This document shows positions 8,915 through 17,536 of a stretch of 64,000 nucleotides of DNA, in pieces. A program made the position numbers and the translations under genes. Every line of letters begins with the position of its first letter. Position 1 is the stretch's first letter. The notes under the pieces are model-generated. The model had not been told where the DNA came from. It searched no databases and saw only the letters and a program-made list of their open reading frames with translations. The stretch spans positions 1-64,000 of the forward strand of contig JAPDDQ010000033.1 of assembly GCA_027587225.1 (NCBI GenBank). The letters are read 5' to 3'. The DNA comes from Solirubrobacter taibaiensis (GTDB lineage: Bacteria > Actinomycetota > Thermoleophilia > Solirubrobacterales > Solirubrobacteraceae).

Positions 8915-10066
8915 GTGACCAAACGGGCTTTCGTGATCGTCATCGACGCCTGCGGCGCCGGAGCGCTGCCGGACGCGGCTGACTACGGCGACGAGGGCAC
9001 GAACACGTTGCAGCACCTCGCCGAGGCCGCCGGCGGCCTCGAGCTGCCGGTGCTGCAGGCGCTCGGGCTCGGCAACGTCCTGCCGCTCGCCGGCGTGACG
9101 CCCTCGCCGTACCCCGTCGTCCACGGCCGCCTGCATCCGCTTGGCCCGGGCAAGGACACGATCACCGGGCACTGGGAGCTGATGGGCGTCGTCACGCCGC
9201 AACCGCTGCGGACGTACCCGGACGGATTCCCCGACGACGTGCTGGAGCAGCTGCGCGACGCGACCGGGCGTGGCGTCCTGTGCAACCAGCCCTACAGCGG
9301 CACGGGCGTGATCGAGGACTTCGGCGCGCGGCACCTCGCCACCGGCGACCTGATCGTCTACACGTCGGCTGACTCGGTGCTGCAGATCGCCGCGCACGTG
9401 GACCAGGTGCCGCCGACCGAGCTCTACGCGGCGTGCGCCGCCGCGCGGGAGATCATGTCGGGCGAGCATGCCGTCGGCCGTGTCATCGCCCGGCCGTTCC
9501 GCGGCACGCCAGGTGCGTTCGTGCGCACCGACGGGCGCAAGGACCTCGCGCTCCCGCCGCCTGCTCGCTCGTACATGCAGGAGCTGCAAGCGGCCGGCGT
9601 GCCCGTCCACACGGTGGGCAAGATCGGCCAGGTGTTCGACGGCGTCGGCGTCGATCACGAGTACAAGGGCCCGACGAACGCCGTGGCGATGGCGGCCACG
9701 GCGGAGCTGATCGACACGCTCGACGGCGGGTTCGTGTTCACCAATCTCGTCGAGACCGACCAGGTCTACGGGCACCGCAACGACGTCCCCGGTTACCACG
9801 AGGCGCTGAAGGCGATCGACATGGAGGTGGGAACGTGGCTCCCGCGGCTGGACCCGGAGCGCGACCTGCTGATCATCACCGCTGATCATGGCTGCGACCC
9901 GACCACCCCCGGCACCGACCACACCCGCGAGCACGTGCCGCTGCTCGCCCGCTTCGCCGGACAGAGTGGTAAGCGGCATGATGGTCCGTTTGCTGACGTC
10001 GGAGCATCGGTGTTGAAGTGGCTCACAGACCGGGACGCGCCGCTTCCGGGCACACCGTTCGTCTAA
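8915..10066 (+). CDS. deoB: Phosphopentomutase
   Basis: Interconverts ribose (or deoxyribose) 1-phosphate and 5-phosphate in nucleoside catabolism. The 383-residue protein has alkaline-phosphatase-superfamily metal motifs: IDACGAGALPDAADYGD at the N-terminus, GHWELMG near 85 and ITADHGCDPTTPGTDHTREH near the C-terminus. GTG 8915, 11 bp after xerD, gives a normal N-terminus VTKRAFVIVIDACG; the longer ATG frame runs back inside xerD and was rejected. Confidence 0.94.
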   Translation: MTKRAFVIVIDACGAGALPDAADYGDEGTNTLQHLAEAAGGLELPVLQALGLGNVLPLAGVTPSPYPVVHGRLHPLGPGKDTITGHWELMGVVTPQPLRTYPDGFPDDVLEQLRDATGRGVLCNQPYSGTGVIEDFGARHLATGDLIVYTSADSVLQIAAHVDQVPPTELYAACAAAREIMSGEHAVGRVIARPFRGTPGAFVRTDGRKDLALPPPARSYMQELQAAGVPVHTVGKIGQVFDGVGVDHEYKGPTNAVAMAATAELIDTLDGGFVFTNLVETDQVYGHRNDVPGYHEALKAIDMEVGTWLPRLDPERDLLIITADHGCDPTTPGTDHTREHVPLLARFAGQSGKRHDGPFADVGASVLKWLTDRDAPLPGTPFV

Positions 10067-10127
10067 ACCACCAAATTTGCGGCAGACGTAGGGTGAGTTG
10101 TCTCGATAACTCGGGAACCCACTCATT

Positions 10128-11447
10128 GTGCGTTCACTGCTTGACACATCACGTTTGGCGGCAGTGACCGCCACGGCATTGCTCATCGCCGCCTGCGGAG
10201 GCGACGACGCGCCGAAGACGGACACCAAGCGCGCTTCGACGACCGAGTCCCAGGGCCAGTCGAAGCCGAAGCCGACCGCCACCAAGGAGCCGAGCGACAC
10301 CGAGCAGCTCAACAAGCTGCTGGCGGATCGCGCGGCGGCGCTGCGCGACGGCGACGAGGCCGCGTTCCTGAAGACCGCGACCGGATCGCAGGCGTCCAAG
10401 GACAAGCGCGCGATCGCGAACGCCAAAGAGCTTCCGATCAGTGACGTGCGCATGACCGCCGAGGGCACCGAGATCGAGGGCGAGAAGGGCACGCTGCGCG
10501 TGGACATGACCTACCGCTTCGACGACATCGAGACCTTCTACATCAAGACGTCCCGCATGACGGTGCAGAAGACCGAGGACGGCTGGCGCGTCGCCCGCGA
10601 CCGGCCGTCGGCAGGTGCGCTCGCGCCGTGGGAGCACACGCGCTACAAGGCGCGCACGAGCGACCACTTCCTCGCCCTCGCTCCGGCGAAGATGAAGGTC
10701 GGCAGCCTGATGACCGACCTCGAGAAGGGTCGGGCGAGCATGAAGCGCAAGCTGAAGGGCGTGAAAGTGCCCGGCAAGGTGCTCGTGATCGTCAACCGCA
10801 ACAGCAACGACACGCGCGCGCTGACCCGGGATTTGAAGACGCTGAGCGCGCTCGTGGCGATCGCCGAAGCCCAGGTGTTCACCGACGGGCCGGCCAAGAG
10901 CGTCAGCGACGTCGCCGGCCAGAGGGTGTTCGTGCTCTGGCGCTCCTACGGCAAGGACTCGCGCAGCGGGCGCCGGCAGACGATCGCCCATGAGCTCGCC
11001 CACGTCGCCCTCGCGCGGCGCACCGGTGGGCGTGTCCCGGTGTGGCTGAGTGAAGGCACCGCGATGTACGTGTCCAAGGACAAGCGCGCCGGCGACGCGG
11101 GCGCCTTGCTCAGCGGCGCGCAGCTCAAGGACTCGTCCAAGCAGCAGTCGGCCGAGAACGTGCTGTCGCTGGCCCGGCTCTCGAAGCGCGACGCCTTCCA
11201 CAACATGTCCTCGATCCCGCTGTCGTTCGCGTACTCCTACTCGTCCGCGGCGGCGGAGACGATCGCCGCCAAGTACGGCGGGGCCAAGGCGCTGCTGCGG
11301 CTCCACTCGGCGTACAACAACGAGAAGATCAAGGGCAAGCCGGGCCCAGCGCTCACGAACCGGGTGTTCAAGAAGGTGCTCAAGAAGTCCCTGAAGCAGG
11401 TCGAGTCCGAGATCGAGGCCTACGCCCGGACCCAAAGTCCGTTCTAG
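10128..11447 (+). CDS. Lipoprotein with peptidase MA-like metallopeptidase domain
   Basis: A 439-residue predicted lipoprotein. The GTG start is followed by a hydrophobic segment ending in a lipobox-like LLIAAC, then a Thr/Lys/Ser-rich linker. Residues 60-170 look like a nuclear-transport-factor-2-like fold with alternating charged segments. Near residue 285 IAHELAHVALARRTGG and PVWLSEGTAMYVS form a gluzincin HExxH...E active site as in peptidase MA/M61-like enzymes. It is probably an outer-face membrane-anchored protease or a structural relative. Substrate unknown. The 61-bp gap upstream carries an imperfect GAGTT...AACTC dyad. Confidence 0.7.
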   Translation: MRSLLDTSRLAAVTATALLIAACGGDDAPKTDTKRASTTESQGQSKPKPTATKEPSDTEQLNKLLADRAAALRDGDEAAFLKTATGSQASKDKRAIANAKELPISDVRMTAEGTEIEGEKGTLRVDMTYRFDDIETFYIKTSRMTVQKTEDGWRVARDRPSAGALAPWEHTRYKARTSDHFLALAPAKMKVGSLMTDLEKGRASMKRKLKGVKVPGKVLVIVNRNSNDTRALTRDLKTLSALVAIAEAQVFTDGPAKSVSDVAGQRVFVLWRSYGKDSRSGRRQTIAHELAHVALARRTGGRVPVWLSEGTAMYVSKDKRAGDAGALLSGAQLKDSSKQQSAENVLSLARLSKRDAFHNMSSIPLSFAYSYSSAAAETIAAKYGGAKALLRLHSAYNNEKIKGKPGPALTNRVFKKVLKKSLKQVESEIEAYARTQSPF

Positions 11448-11465
11448 CTAGCCTGCTCGGGCGAT

Positions 11466-12296
11466 ATGCCCGAGCTGCCTGAAGTCGAGACGATCCGCGG
11501 TCATCTGGCGCCCCACGTGGAAGGGCGGGTGCTGGAGACCGTGGACATCCTCGACGAGCGCTGGTGCCGGCCGCTGGCGCCGGAGGAGATGCGCGCGGCG
11601 CTGCTCGGCCGGCGGGTGGAGAAGCTGGGCCGGCGCGGCAAGTACCTCGTCTGGGAGCTCGAGGACGACGTCTTTCTGCTCATGCACCTCCGCATGACCG
11701 GGACGCTCTTGCTCGACCCGGACCCGCCGAGCCGCCACGTGCGCGTGCGGCTTGGGCTCGGTGAACATGAGTTGGTGTTCGACGACCCGCGGCGGTTCGG
11801 GACGGGCGAGCTGGCGCTCGGGCCGGAGGCGCGCGACGTGTTCTTCGACGCGCGGCTCGGGGTCGAACCGCTCGAACGCGCGTTCACGGCCGAGCACCTG
11901 TACGCGTTGGCCAAGACCTCACGGGCGCCGGTGAAAGCGTTCTTGCTCGATCAAAAGCGGATCGCCGGCGTCGGCAACATCTACGCCGACGAGGCGTTGT
12001 TCCGCGCCCGCGTGCACCCATTGCGGCCCGCGAACAAGCTTACGCGCGCGCAGGTCGCGGCCATCCGCGACGGCGTCGTCGAGGCGCTGCTGCTGGGGCT
12101 CGAGTCCAAGGGCGCGACGATCGACGACTTCCGTGACCCGTACGGCGTCAGCGGCACGTTCCAGGACAAGATGCTCGTCCACACCCGCGAGGGCGAGCCG
12201 TGTCCGAACTGCGGAGCGCTCGTGCGCAAGCTGCGGGTCGCGGGGCGCGGGACGTACGTGTGCGAGCGCTGCCAGACGCGCCCGCGCGGGAGTTAG
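11466..12296 (+). CDS. mutM: Formamidopyrimidine-DNA glycosylase
   Basis: Base-excision repair enzyme removing 8-oxoguanine and FapyG. The mature N-terminus PELPEVE supplies the catalytic Pro and Glu. The H2TH segment near 145-185 (LLDQKRIAGVGNIYADE) and the C-terminal zinc finger with four cysteines (CPNCG...CERCQ) are intact. At 276 residues it is of normal length. It starts 18 bp after the lipoprotein gene. Confidence 0.96.
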   Translation: MPELPEVETIRGHLAPHVEGRVLETVDILDERWCRPLAPEEMRAALLGRRVEKLGRRGKYLVWELEDDVFLLMHLRMTGTLLLDPDPPSRHVRVRLGLGEHELVFDDPRRFGTGELALGPEARDVFFDARLGVEPLERAFTAEHLYALAKTSRAPVKAFLLDQKRIAGVGNIYADEALFRARVHPLRPANKLTRAQVAAIRDGVVEALLLGLESKGATIDDFRDPYGVSGTFQDKMLVHTREGEPCPNCGALVRKLRVAGRGTYVCERCQTRPRGS

Positions 12297-12320
12297 GAGA
12301 TCCGCGAAGCGATCTTCAAG

Positions 12321-12360
12321 CGAACGCGCTTGGCGCCGACGCAGTCGGCTGCCGCGTTCG
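12321..12360. terminator. Bidirectional hairpin between mutM and the convergent glutaredoxin operon
   Basis: An outer stem CGAACGCG (12321-12328) pairs with CGCGTTCG (12353-12360), and an inner stem GCCGAC pairs with GTCGGC around a GCA loop. It lies in the 69-bp gap between two convergent stops. There is no clear T-tract, so the terminator role is inferred from position. Confidence 0.5.
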
Positions 12361-12365
12361 TTCGC

Positions 12366-12695
12366 CTAGATCACGCGGAAGTACTCGGCGCCTTCGGCGG
12401 TCTGCACGATGGCGAAGCCGAAGGCCTCGGGCTCGATGTCCTCTCGTCGGCCGAACGTCCTGACCGCGTCGCGCAGGGTGGGGGGCGCGCCGGAGGCGAC
12501 GGTGTCGAACACTTCGCCCGGATCCTCACCCAGCCAGCGAGCACAGTGGTGGTACGGCGCGAGCATGCGCATCAGCTCGCGCGGGTTCTCCAGGTACTCC
12601 GGCTCGTGGGCGAGCAGGAGGTCGAGCAGCGCGGCCGTCAGCGCCCCAGGGTTGCCCGAGCGTGCGATGCGGGTCGGGCCAGGGAGGCGCTTCAA
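12366..12695 (-). CDS. Conserved hypothetical protein coupled to glutaredoxin
   Basis: A 109-residue soluble protein, Leu/Glu/Pro-rich, that I do not recognise. Its predicted start is TTG 12695, which overlaps the glutaredoxin stop in a TTGA arrangement, so translation is probably coupled. The N-terminal half is helical (ALTAALLDLLLAHEPEYLEN); the C-terminus ends in a short strand-rich VQTAEGAEYFRVI. No signal peptide, membrane segment or metal motif is visible. Confidence 0.6.
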   Translation of the reverse strand: MKRLPGPTRIARSGNPGALTAALLDLLLAHEPEYLENPRELMRMLAPYHHCARWLGEDPGEVFDTVASGAPPTLRDAVRTFGRREDIEPEAFGFAIVQTAEGAEYFRVI

Positions 12696-12949
12696 GCGGC
12701 CGCAGCGAACTCCGAGAGCTTGCCCGCCTTGTCGAACGCGACGAGCTCCTGGTAGCCCCCGATCGACTCGCCGTCGATTACGACCTGGGGGAACGTCATC
12801 ATGCCGGTGAGACGCACGAGCTCTGCCCGGCCCTCAGGGTCCTTGGCGAGGTTGATCTCCTCATAGGGGACGCCGCGCTTGGCCAAAAGGGCCTTCGCGA
12901 CGCGGCAATAGCCGCAGGGCTCGGTCGTGTAGACGGTGATCTGGCTCAT
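12692..12949 (-). CDS. Glutaredoxin
   Basis: An 85-residue thioredoxin-fold thiol-disulfide oxidoreductase. It begins MSQITVYTTEPCGYC, placing the CGYC active site at residues 12-15. The cis-proline segment TFPQVVIDG and the GGYQEL stretch that contacts glutathione or mycothiol follow. In an actinobacterium it may work with mycothiol as a mycoredoxin, although mycoredoxins usually carry CxYC variants such as CGYC or CPYC as here. ATG 12949 is chosen because the longer ORF runs through recO antisense. Confidence 0.9.
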   Translation of the reverse strand: MSQITVYTTEPCGYCRVAKALLAKRGVPYEEINLAKDPEGRAELVRLTGMMTFPQVVIDGESIGGYQELVAFDKAGKLSEFAAAA

Positions 12950-12970
12950 GGCTTCAAAAAGGATAGTGCG

Positions 12971-13693
12971 ATATCCGGATCGGTAAAAACCGAAGGAATC
13001 GTCCTGCGCTCCATTCGCTACGGCGAAGCGGACCGCATCCTCCACCTGTATACCCCGACTCGCGGTCGAGTGAGCGCAATCGCGAAAGGGGTCCGCAAGG
13101 CCAAGTCCCGGTTCGGCGGGCGGCTGGAGCCGTTCTTCCGGCTGAACCTCGTGCTCTACGAGGGCCGCAGCGACATGCTGACCGTGACCTCGGTCGAGAC
13201 GATCGAGGCCTACCCGCGTGTGCGTGAGCACGGCGCGGCCCTGGACGGCGCCGCCCGCGCGTGCGAGGCCGTCTCGCGCATCTTCGACGACGGCGACCCG
13301 CATGAGGGTGTCTACCACCTCCTGGCGAACCAGCTCGCGCTGATCGACCGCGACGTGACACGGGCCGGCCGGGCGAACTCGCTCGCGTTTCGTTTGAAGC
13401 TGTTGCTGGCCGCGGGCTTCGCGCCACACCTGGCGGGTTGCGCCTCCTGCGGGGACCGCGAGCACCTCGTGGGCTTCTCCGGTGCGGCGGGCGGCGTCGT
13501 CTGCGGCTCCTGCGAGGCCAATGCGTTCCCGCTGGATGAGGACGCGCACGCCTTCATGGTCGCGGCGTTGGGGCGGCCCTTGGCGGAGACGCCGGACGCC
13601 CCACCGCTCGCGCTCGCGCAGGCCGAGCGGGCGATCATCGACACGTTGGAGCACCACGCGCACCTGCGGTTGCGGCCGGTGTCGACGCGCTGA
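12971..13693 (+). CDS. recO: DNA repair protein RecO, non-canonical start codon
   Basis: Recombination mediator that loads RecA with RecF/RecR. The conserved N-terminus VKTEGIVLRSIRYGEADRIL (OB fold) and a zinc knuckle CASCG...CGSC near 158-180 are clear. No ATG, GTG or TTG exists in frame just upstream of that N-terminus. The codons reading back to the glutaredoxin start region are ATA, GCG, AGT, GAT and so on. ATA 12971 has AAAAAGGA seven bases upstream and gives ISGSVKTEGIV, 240 residues, so I place the start there. A sequencing error or a start elsewhere cannot be excluded. Confidence 0.85.
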   Translation: MSGSVKTEGIVLRSIRYGEADRILHLYTPTRGRVSAIAKGVRKAKSRFGGRLEPFFRLNLVLYEGRSDMLTVTSVETIEAYPRVREHGAALDGAARACEAVSRIFDDGDPHEGVYHLLANQLALIDRDVTRAGRANSLAFRLKLLLAAGFAPHLAGCASCGDREHLVGFSGAAGGVVCGSCEANAFPLDEDAHAFMVAALGRPLAETPDAPPLALAQAERAIIDTLEHHAHLRLRPVSTR

Positions 13694-13786
13694 TCTGGCG
13701 CGTGGCGCTCAGTTCGCAATCGCGTCCGGAAGCGGCACGAGGTCGGTTTGCATCGAGGAAGGGCGGGACCTTCGCGCGGCAGGGGT

Positions 13787-13825
13787 GAGTCGTTTGACTG
13801 TCGTTTTCCGACAGTCAAACGACTC
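13787..13825. terminator. Perfect 17-bp inverted repeat between convergent genes
   Basis: GAGTCGTTTGACTGTCG (13787-13803) is followed by a 5-base loop TTTTC and its exact complement (13809-13825). It sits between the stops of recO and the RraB-like gene, which converge here. No T-tract flanks it. A bidirectional transcription barrier is likely; the perfect arms could also mark a dispersed extragenic palindrome. Confidence 0.65.
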
Positions 13826-13847
13826 GGGTGGCCCGCTGGTCGGTGCG

Positions 13848-14327
13848 TCAGGGGGTCCGGCGGCGTTGCCACCAACGCGGTGGGCGGCGGTACGGGCGGA
13901 CCGGCATGCGGACCGGGCCCGCTGAGGCCTCGAGACGGTTCGCCTGTCGGCGCGCCCAGTCCTCGTCCTCGTCGGCGTAGAGCGAAGTCACCAGCCAGCC
14001 GTCGTAGTCGTCGACGAGGTCTTCCAGGAACGCACGCTGCTCGCGGATCACGTAGAGGGTGGGGAGCGCCCAGCGCGCCACCGTCAGCTCCCACTCCGGC
14101 GCCTCGGGCGGGCCGACGCGTTCGGTCTCCACCGCGTAGCCGGCCTTCAACGCGGCGGTCCGTACGCGTTCGGCCTCGGCGGGCGACGTCACGTACACCG
14201 TGTGGGTGATCTCCTGGGGCTCGTCGAGCAGGCGCCCCACGCGCACCCGCAGGGACAGGACCCGCGCCTCGTCGTTCCACGGCCCGCGCCATCGCCACAG
14301 CCGCCAGCGTGCGCGGAGTCGATCCAT
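13848..14327 (-). CDS. RraB-like ribonuclease E regulator family protein
   Basis: A 159-residue soluble protein. The segment from about 45 to 120 (HTVYVTSPAEAERVRTAALK, then a strand-helix-strand ending VDDYDGWLVTS) resembles RraB-family ferredoxin-like domains, which carry a C-terminal YDGW motif. RraB inhibits RNase E in E. coli; that function is not proven in actinobacteria. The C-terminus is Arg/Pro/Trp-rich and may bind RNA. ATG 14327 is preferred because upstream residues are antisense to the next gene. Confidence 0.6.
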   Translation of the reverse strand: MDRLRARWRLWRWRGPWNDEARVLSLRVRVGRLLDEPQEITHTVYVTSPAEAERVRTAALKAGYAVETERVGPPEAPEWELTVARWALPTLYVIREQRAFLEDLVDDYDGWLVTSLYADEDEDWARRQANRLEASAGPVRMPVRPYRRPPRWWQRRRTP

Positions 14328-14415
14328 CGACGATTCGAGTGCCCGATTCGCGCATGGTTGCAACCGCGCGGGTTCCGGCTCGTTTGTCCGGCTCTGCCAT
14401 ATAGGCTCCGGGCCG

Positions 14416-14808
14416 ATGAGTCGGTTCTCTGTCGCGCTCGCCCTGACGATCACGGGGGTGGCCGCCACGGCTGTCGCCGCGCCCGCCGATGCCGCCCTGC
14501 GGACGTTCCGGTCGCCGACCGGGAAGCTCGGGTGCATGTTCTTCTCGGACGCCCGGACCCCGCGCCAGGTGCGGTGCGAGTGGAAAGGCGGGAATGACCG
14601 CGCCCTGATGGTCAACGAGACCGGGAAGGGCAAGCGGATCAAGATCACCGACACGGTGTTCGACCCCGACGCCAAGCCGCTCGCGTACGGCAAGAGCACG
14701 ACCTTCGGGCGCCTGAAGTGCACGTCGCGGACGACCGGCATCACCTGCAAGAGCCTGCGGTCGAACCACGGCTTCACCGTCTCCACCACCAAACAGCGGG
14801 TGTTCTGA
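14416..14808 (+). CDS. Secreted DUF6636-like protein
   Basis: A 130-residue exported protein. Residues 1-27 are a signal peptide (hydrophobic core then APADA-A cleavage site). The mature part begins LRTFRSPTGKLGCMFF and contains the cysteine pattern of DUF6636: Cys in LGCMF, VRCEW, LKCTS and ITCKS, with AYG and a terminal HGF...RVF. Two disulfides are likely. It ends 3 bp before ppdK. Function unknown. Confidence 0.72.
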   Translation: MSRFSVALALTITGVAATAVAAPADAALRTFRSPTGKLGCMFFSDARTPRQVRCEWKGGNDRALMVNETGKGKRIKITDTVFDPDAKPLAYGKSTTFGRLKCTSRTTGITCKSLRSNHGFTVSTTKQRVF

Positions 14809-14811
14809 GCC

Positions 14812-17493
14812 ATGGCCAAAGACGACAAGTGGGTCTACGACTTCGCCGAGGGCTCGAAGGACATGCGCGACCTGCTTGGCGGCAAGGGCGCGAATGTCGC
14901 CGAGATGACGCGCGTGCTCGGCGCCGACCGCGTGCCGGCCGGCTTCACGATCACCACCGCGGCGTGCGTGGCCTACATGCAGGCCGACCAGCAAGAGCCC
15001 GACGGGATGGCCGACCAGGTCGCGGAGGCGCTCGAGCGCCTGCAGGAGCACACGGGCAAGCGACTCGGCGACGACGATGACCCGCTGCTCGTCTCCGTGC
15101 GCTCGGGCGCGCGCGAGTCGATGCCGGGCATGCTCGACACCGTCCTGAATCTCGGGATGAACGACAAGTCCGTCGAGGGCCTCGCGAAGGCCACCGAGAA
15201 CGAGCGGTTCGCGTGGGACTCCTACCGGCGCTTCCTGCAGATGTTCGGCAACGTCAGCCGCGGCATCGACGGCGAGGCGTTCGAGCGGACGATCACGGCG
15301 GTCAAGGAAGACCGTGGCGTCGAGGAGGACACCGAGCTCGACGCGGACGCGCTCAAGGAGCTCGTCGATCGCTTCAAGGCGCTCTACCAAGAGCACACCG
15401 ACGAGGAGTTCCCGCAGGACCCGCAGGAGCAGTTGCGGCTCGCGATCCGCGCCGTGTTCGACTCCTGGACGGGCGACCGGGCGAACGAGTACCGCCGCAT
15501 CAACCGCATCCCGGACGACTGGGGCACGGCGGTCAACGTCCAGCAGATGGTGTTCGGCAACAAGGGCGACACGTCGGGGTCCGGCGTCGCGTTCAGCCGC
15601 GACGAGGTGACCGGCGCGCCCGAGCCCTCCGGCGACTTCCTGCCCAACGCCCAGGGCGAGGATGTCGTCTCCGGCGCGCGCACGCCGCGCGACATCGCCG
15701 AGATGAAGGACTGGCTGCCCGACGCCTACGAGCAGCTGATGGACATCCTGCGGACGCTCGAGAAGCACTACGGGGACATGCAGGACACCGAGTTCACGGT
15801 GGAGGAGGGGCAGCTCTACATGCTCCAGACGCGCGACGCCAAGCGGCCGGCGCAGGCCGCGGTGCGCTTCGCGCGCGACGCCGTCGAGGAAGGCCTGCTC
15901 GACCGCGAGCAGGCGCTGATGACCGTCGACGCCGAGATGCTGACCGCGCTGCTGGTCAAGACCTTCGACCCCAACGCGGACTACGAGATCATCACCACCG
16001 GCGTGCCGGCGGCCCCCGGTGGAGCCAAGGGCGAGATCGTCTTCACGGCGCGCGACGCCATCGACGCCGCCGCCGACGACCGCGACGTGATCCTCGTCCG
16101 CCCGGACACGAACGCCAACGACGTCGGTGGGTTCCACGCCGCCAAAGGCATTCTCACGAGCCTCGGCGGCAAGGCCAGTCATGCCGCGCTCGTCGCCCGC
16201 GGCATGGGCGTGCCGTGCGTCACCGCGGCTTCCGAGCTGAAGATCAACCTCGAGGACCGGTGCATCCGCGTCGGCGACCGCGTGATCCACGAAGGCGACT
16301 TCATCGCCATCAACGGCACCAACGGCGAGGTCACGCTCGACGACGTCCCGCTCGTGGACCCGGTGGAGGACCCCGCCTTCGACGAGATCCTCAAGGCGTT
16401 CGAGACCGTGCTGGGCTGGGCGGACGACGTCCGCCGGCTCGGTGTGCGCACGAACGCCGACACGCCGGGCGATGCCCGCAAGGCGCGTGAGCTGGGCGCG
16501 GAGGGCATCGGCCTGTGCCGGACCGAGCACATGTTCATGGCCGAGGACCGCCAGCCGAAGATGCGGCGGATGATCATGTCCAACACGCGGGAGGCGCGCA
16601 AAGACGCGCTCGCGGAGCTGCTGCCGCTCCAGCAGGAGGACTTCGAGGGCCTGTTCGAGGCGATGAAGGGGTTGCCGGTGACGATCCGGCTCCTGGACCC
16701 GCCGCTGCACGAGTTTCTCCCGGACCTGCCGGAACTGGCGGCGCAGGTGGAGCGGGCGCGGATCGAGTGCACGGACGACCTGGACGAGCTCGAGACGCTG
16801 CTGGAGACGACCGAGCGCATCTCGGAGGAGAACCCGATGCTGGGCACGCGCGGGTGCCGGCTCGGGATCCTCTACCCCGAGATCTACGAGATGCAGGTCC
16901 ACGCGATCATGCGCGCGGCGAAGGCGATGGACGAGCCTCCGCACCCCGAGATCATGATCCCGCTCGTCGACTACGAGCACGAGATCGAGATCATGCGCGA
17001 GCTCGTGGTCCGGATCGGGGACGAGGAAGGGCTGCACGAGCTAGAGGACTACACGGTGGGGACGATGATCGAGCTCCCGCGCGCGTGTTTTGTTGCAGAT
17101 CGAATCGCAAAATTTGCGGACTTCTTCTCTTTTGGCACAAATGACCTGACCCAGACGGCGCTCGGGTTCTCCCGCGACGACGTCGAGTCCAAGTTCGTGC
17201 CCGTCTACATGGAGCGCAAGATCATCGAGCGCTCGCCGTTCGAGACGATCGACAAGCCGGGTGTCGGCTGGCTGGTGCGGCTCGCGGCCTGGGTGGGGCG
17301 CGAGGCGCGGCCGGATCTCAAGCTCGGGATTTGCGGCGAGCACGGGGGCGACCCGGACTCGATCGAGTTCTTCCACATGGCCGGGCTCGACTACGTGTCG
17401 TGCTCGCCGTTCCGCGTCCCGATCGCGCGGGTGGCGGCCGCGCAGGCGTCGATCATCCACGCGCACGATCGCTCGTGGGCGGACGCTGGGTAA
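14812..17493 (+). CDS. ppdK: Pyruvate, phosphate dikinase
   Basis: Interconverts pyruvate, ATP and phosphate with phosphoenolpyruvate, AMP and pyrophosphate. The 893 residues contain an N-terminal ATP-grasp domain (1-340), the swivelling phosphohistidine domain with GGKASHAALVARG (His457) and a C-terminal PEP/pyruvate TIM barrel with LGICGEHGGDP (catalytic Cys841). A run of about 20 codons at 17086-17145, encoding CFVADRIAKFADFFSFGTND, uses T/A-ending codons quite unlike the rest of the gene. ATG 14812 follows the previous stop by 3 bp. Confidence 0.96.
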   Translation: MAKDDKWVYDFAEGSKDMRDLLGGKGANVAEMTRVLGADRVPAGFTITTAACVAYMQADQQEPDGMADQVAEALERLQEHTGKRLGDDDDPLLVSVRSGARESMPGMLDTVLNLGMNDKSVEGLAKATENERFAWDSYRRFLQMFGNVSRGIDGEAFERTITAVKEDRGVEEDTELDADALKELVDRFKALYQEHTDEEFPQDPQEQLRLAIRAVFDSWTGDRANEYRRINRIPDDWGTAVNVQQMVFGNKGDTSGSGVAFSRDEVTGAPEPSGDFLPNAQGEDVVSGARTPRDIAEMKDWLPDAYEQLMDILRTLEKHYGDMQDTEFTVEEGQLYMLQTRDAKRPAQAAVRFARDAVEEGLLDREQALMTVDAEMLTALLVKTFDPNADYEIITTGVPAAPGGAKGEIVFTARDAIDAAADDRDVILVRPDTNANDVGGFHAAKGILTSLGGKASHAALVARGMGVPCVTAASELKINLEDRCIRVGDRVIHEGDFIAINGTNGEVTLDDVPLVDPVEDPAFDEILKAFETVLGWADDVRRLGVRTNADTPGDARKARELGAEGIGLCRTEHMFMAEDRQPKMRRMIMSNTREARKDALAELLPLQQEDFEGLFEAMKGLPVTIRLLDPPLHEFLPDLPELAAQVERARIECTDDLDELETLLETTERISEENPMLGTRGCRLGILYPEIYEMQVHAIMRAAKAMDEPPHPEIMIPLVDYEHEIEIMRELVVRIGDEEGLHELEDYTVGTMIELPRACFVADRIAKFADFFSFGTNDLTQTALGFSRDDVESKFVPVYMERKIIERSPFETIDKPGVGWLVRLAAWVGREARPDLKLGICGEHGGDPDSIEFFHMAGLDYVSCSPFRVPIARVAAAQASIIHAHDRSWADAG

Positions 17494-17536
17494 AAGGTTT
17501 GCGCAAATCCCCGGTTCCGCAGGCGGGCCGGTCAGA

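Noticed and set aside
13312..17037. A 1241-codon open frame on the minus strand across recO and ppdK
   Set aside because: It is antisense to two clear genes, is Arg/His/Leu/Val-rich without domains, and reflects the GC-rich codon shadow effect.
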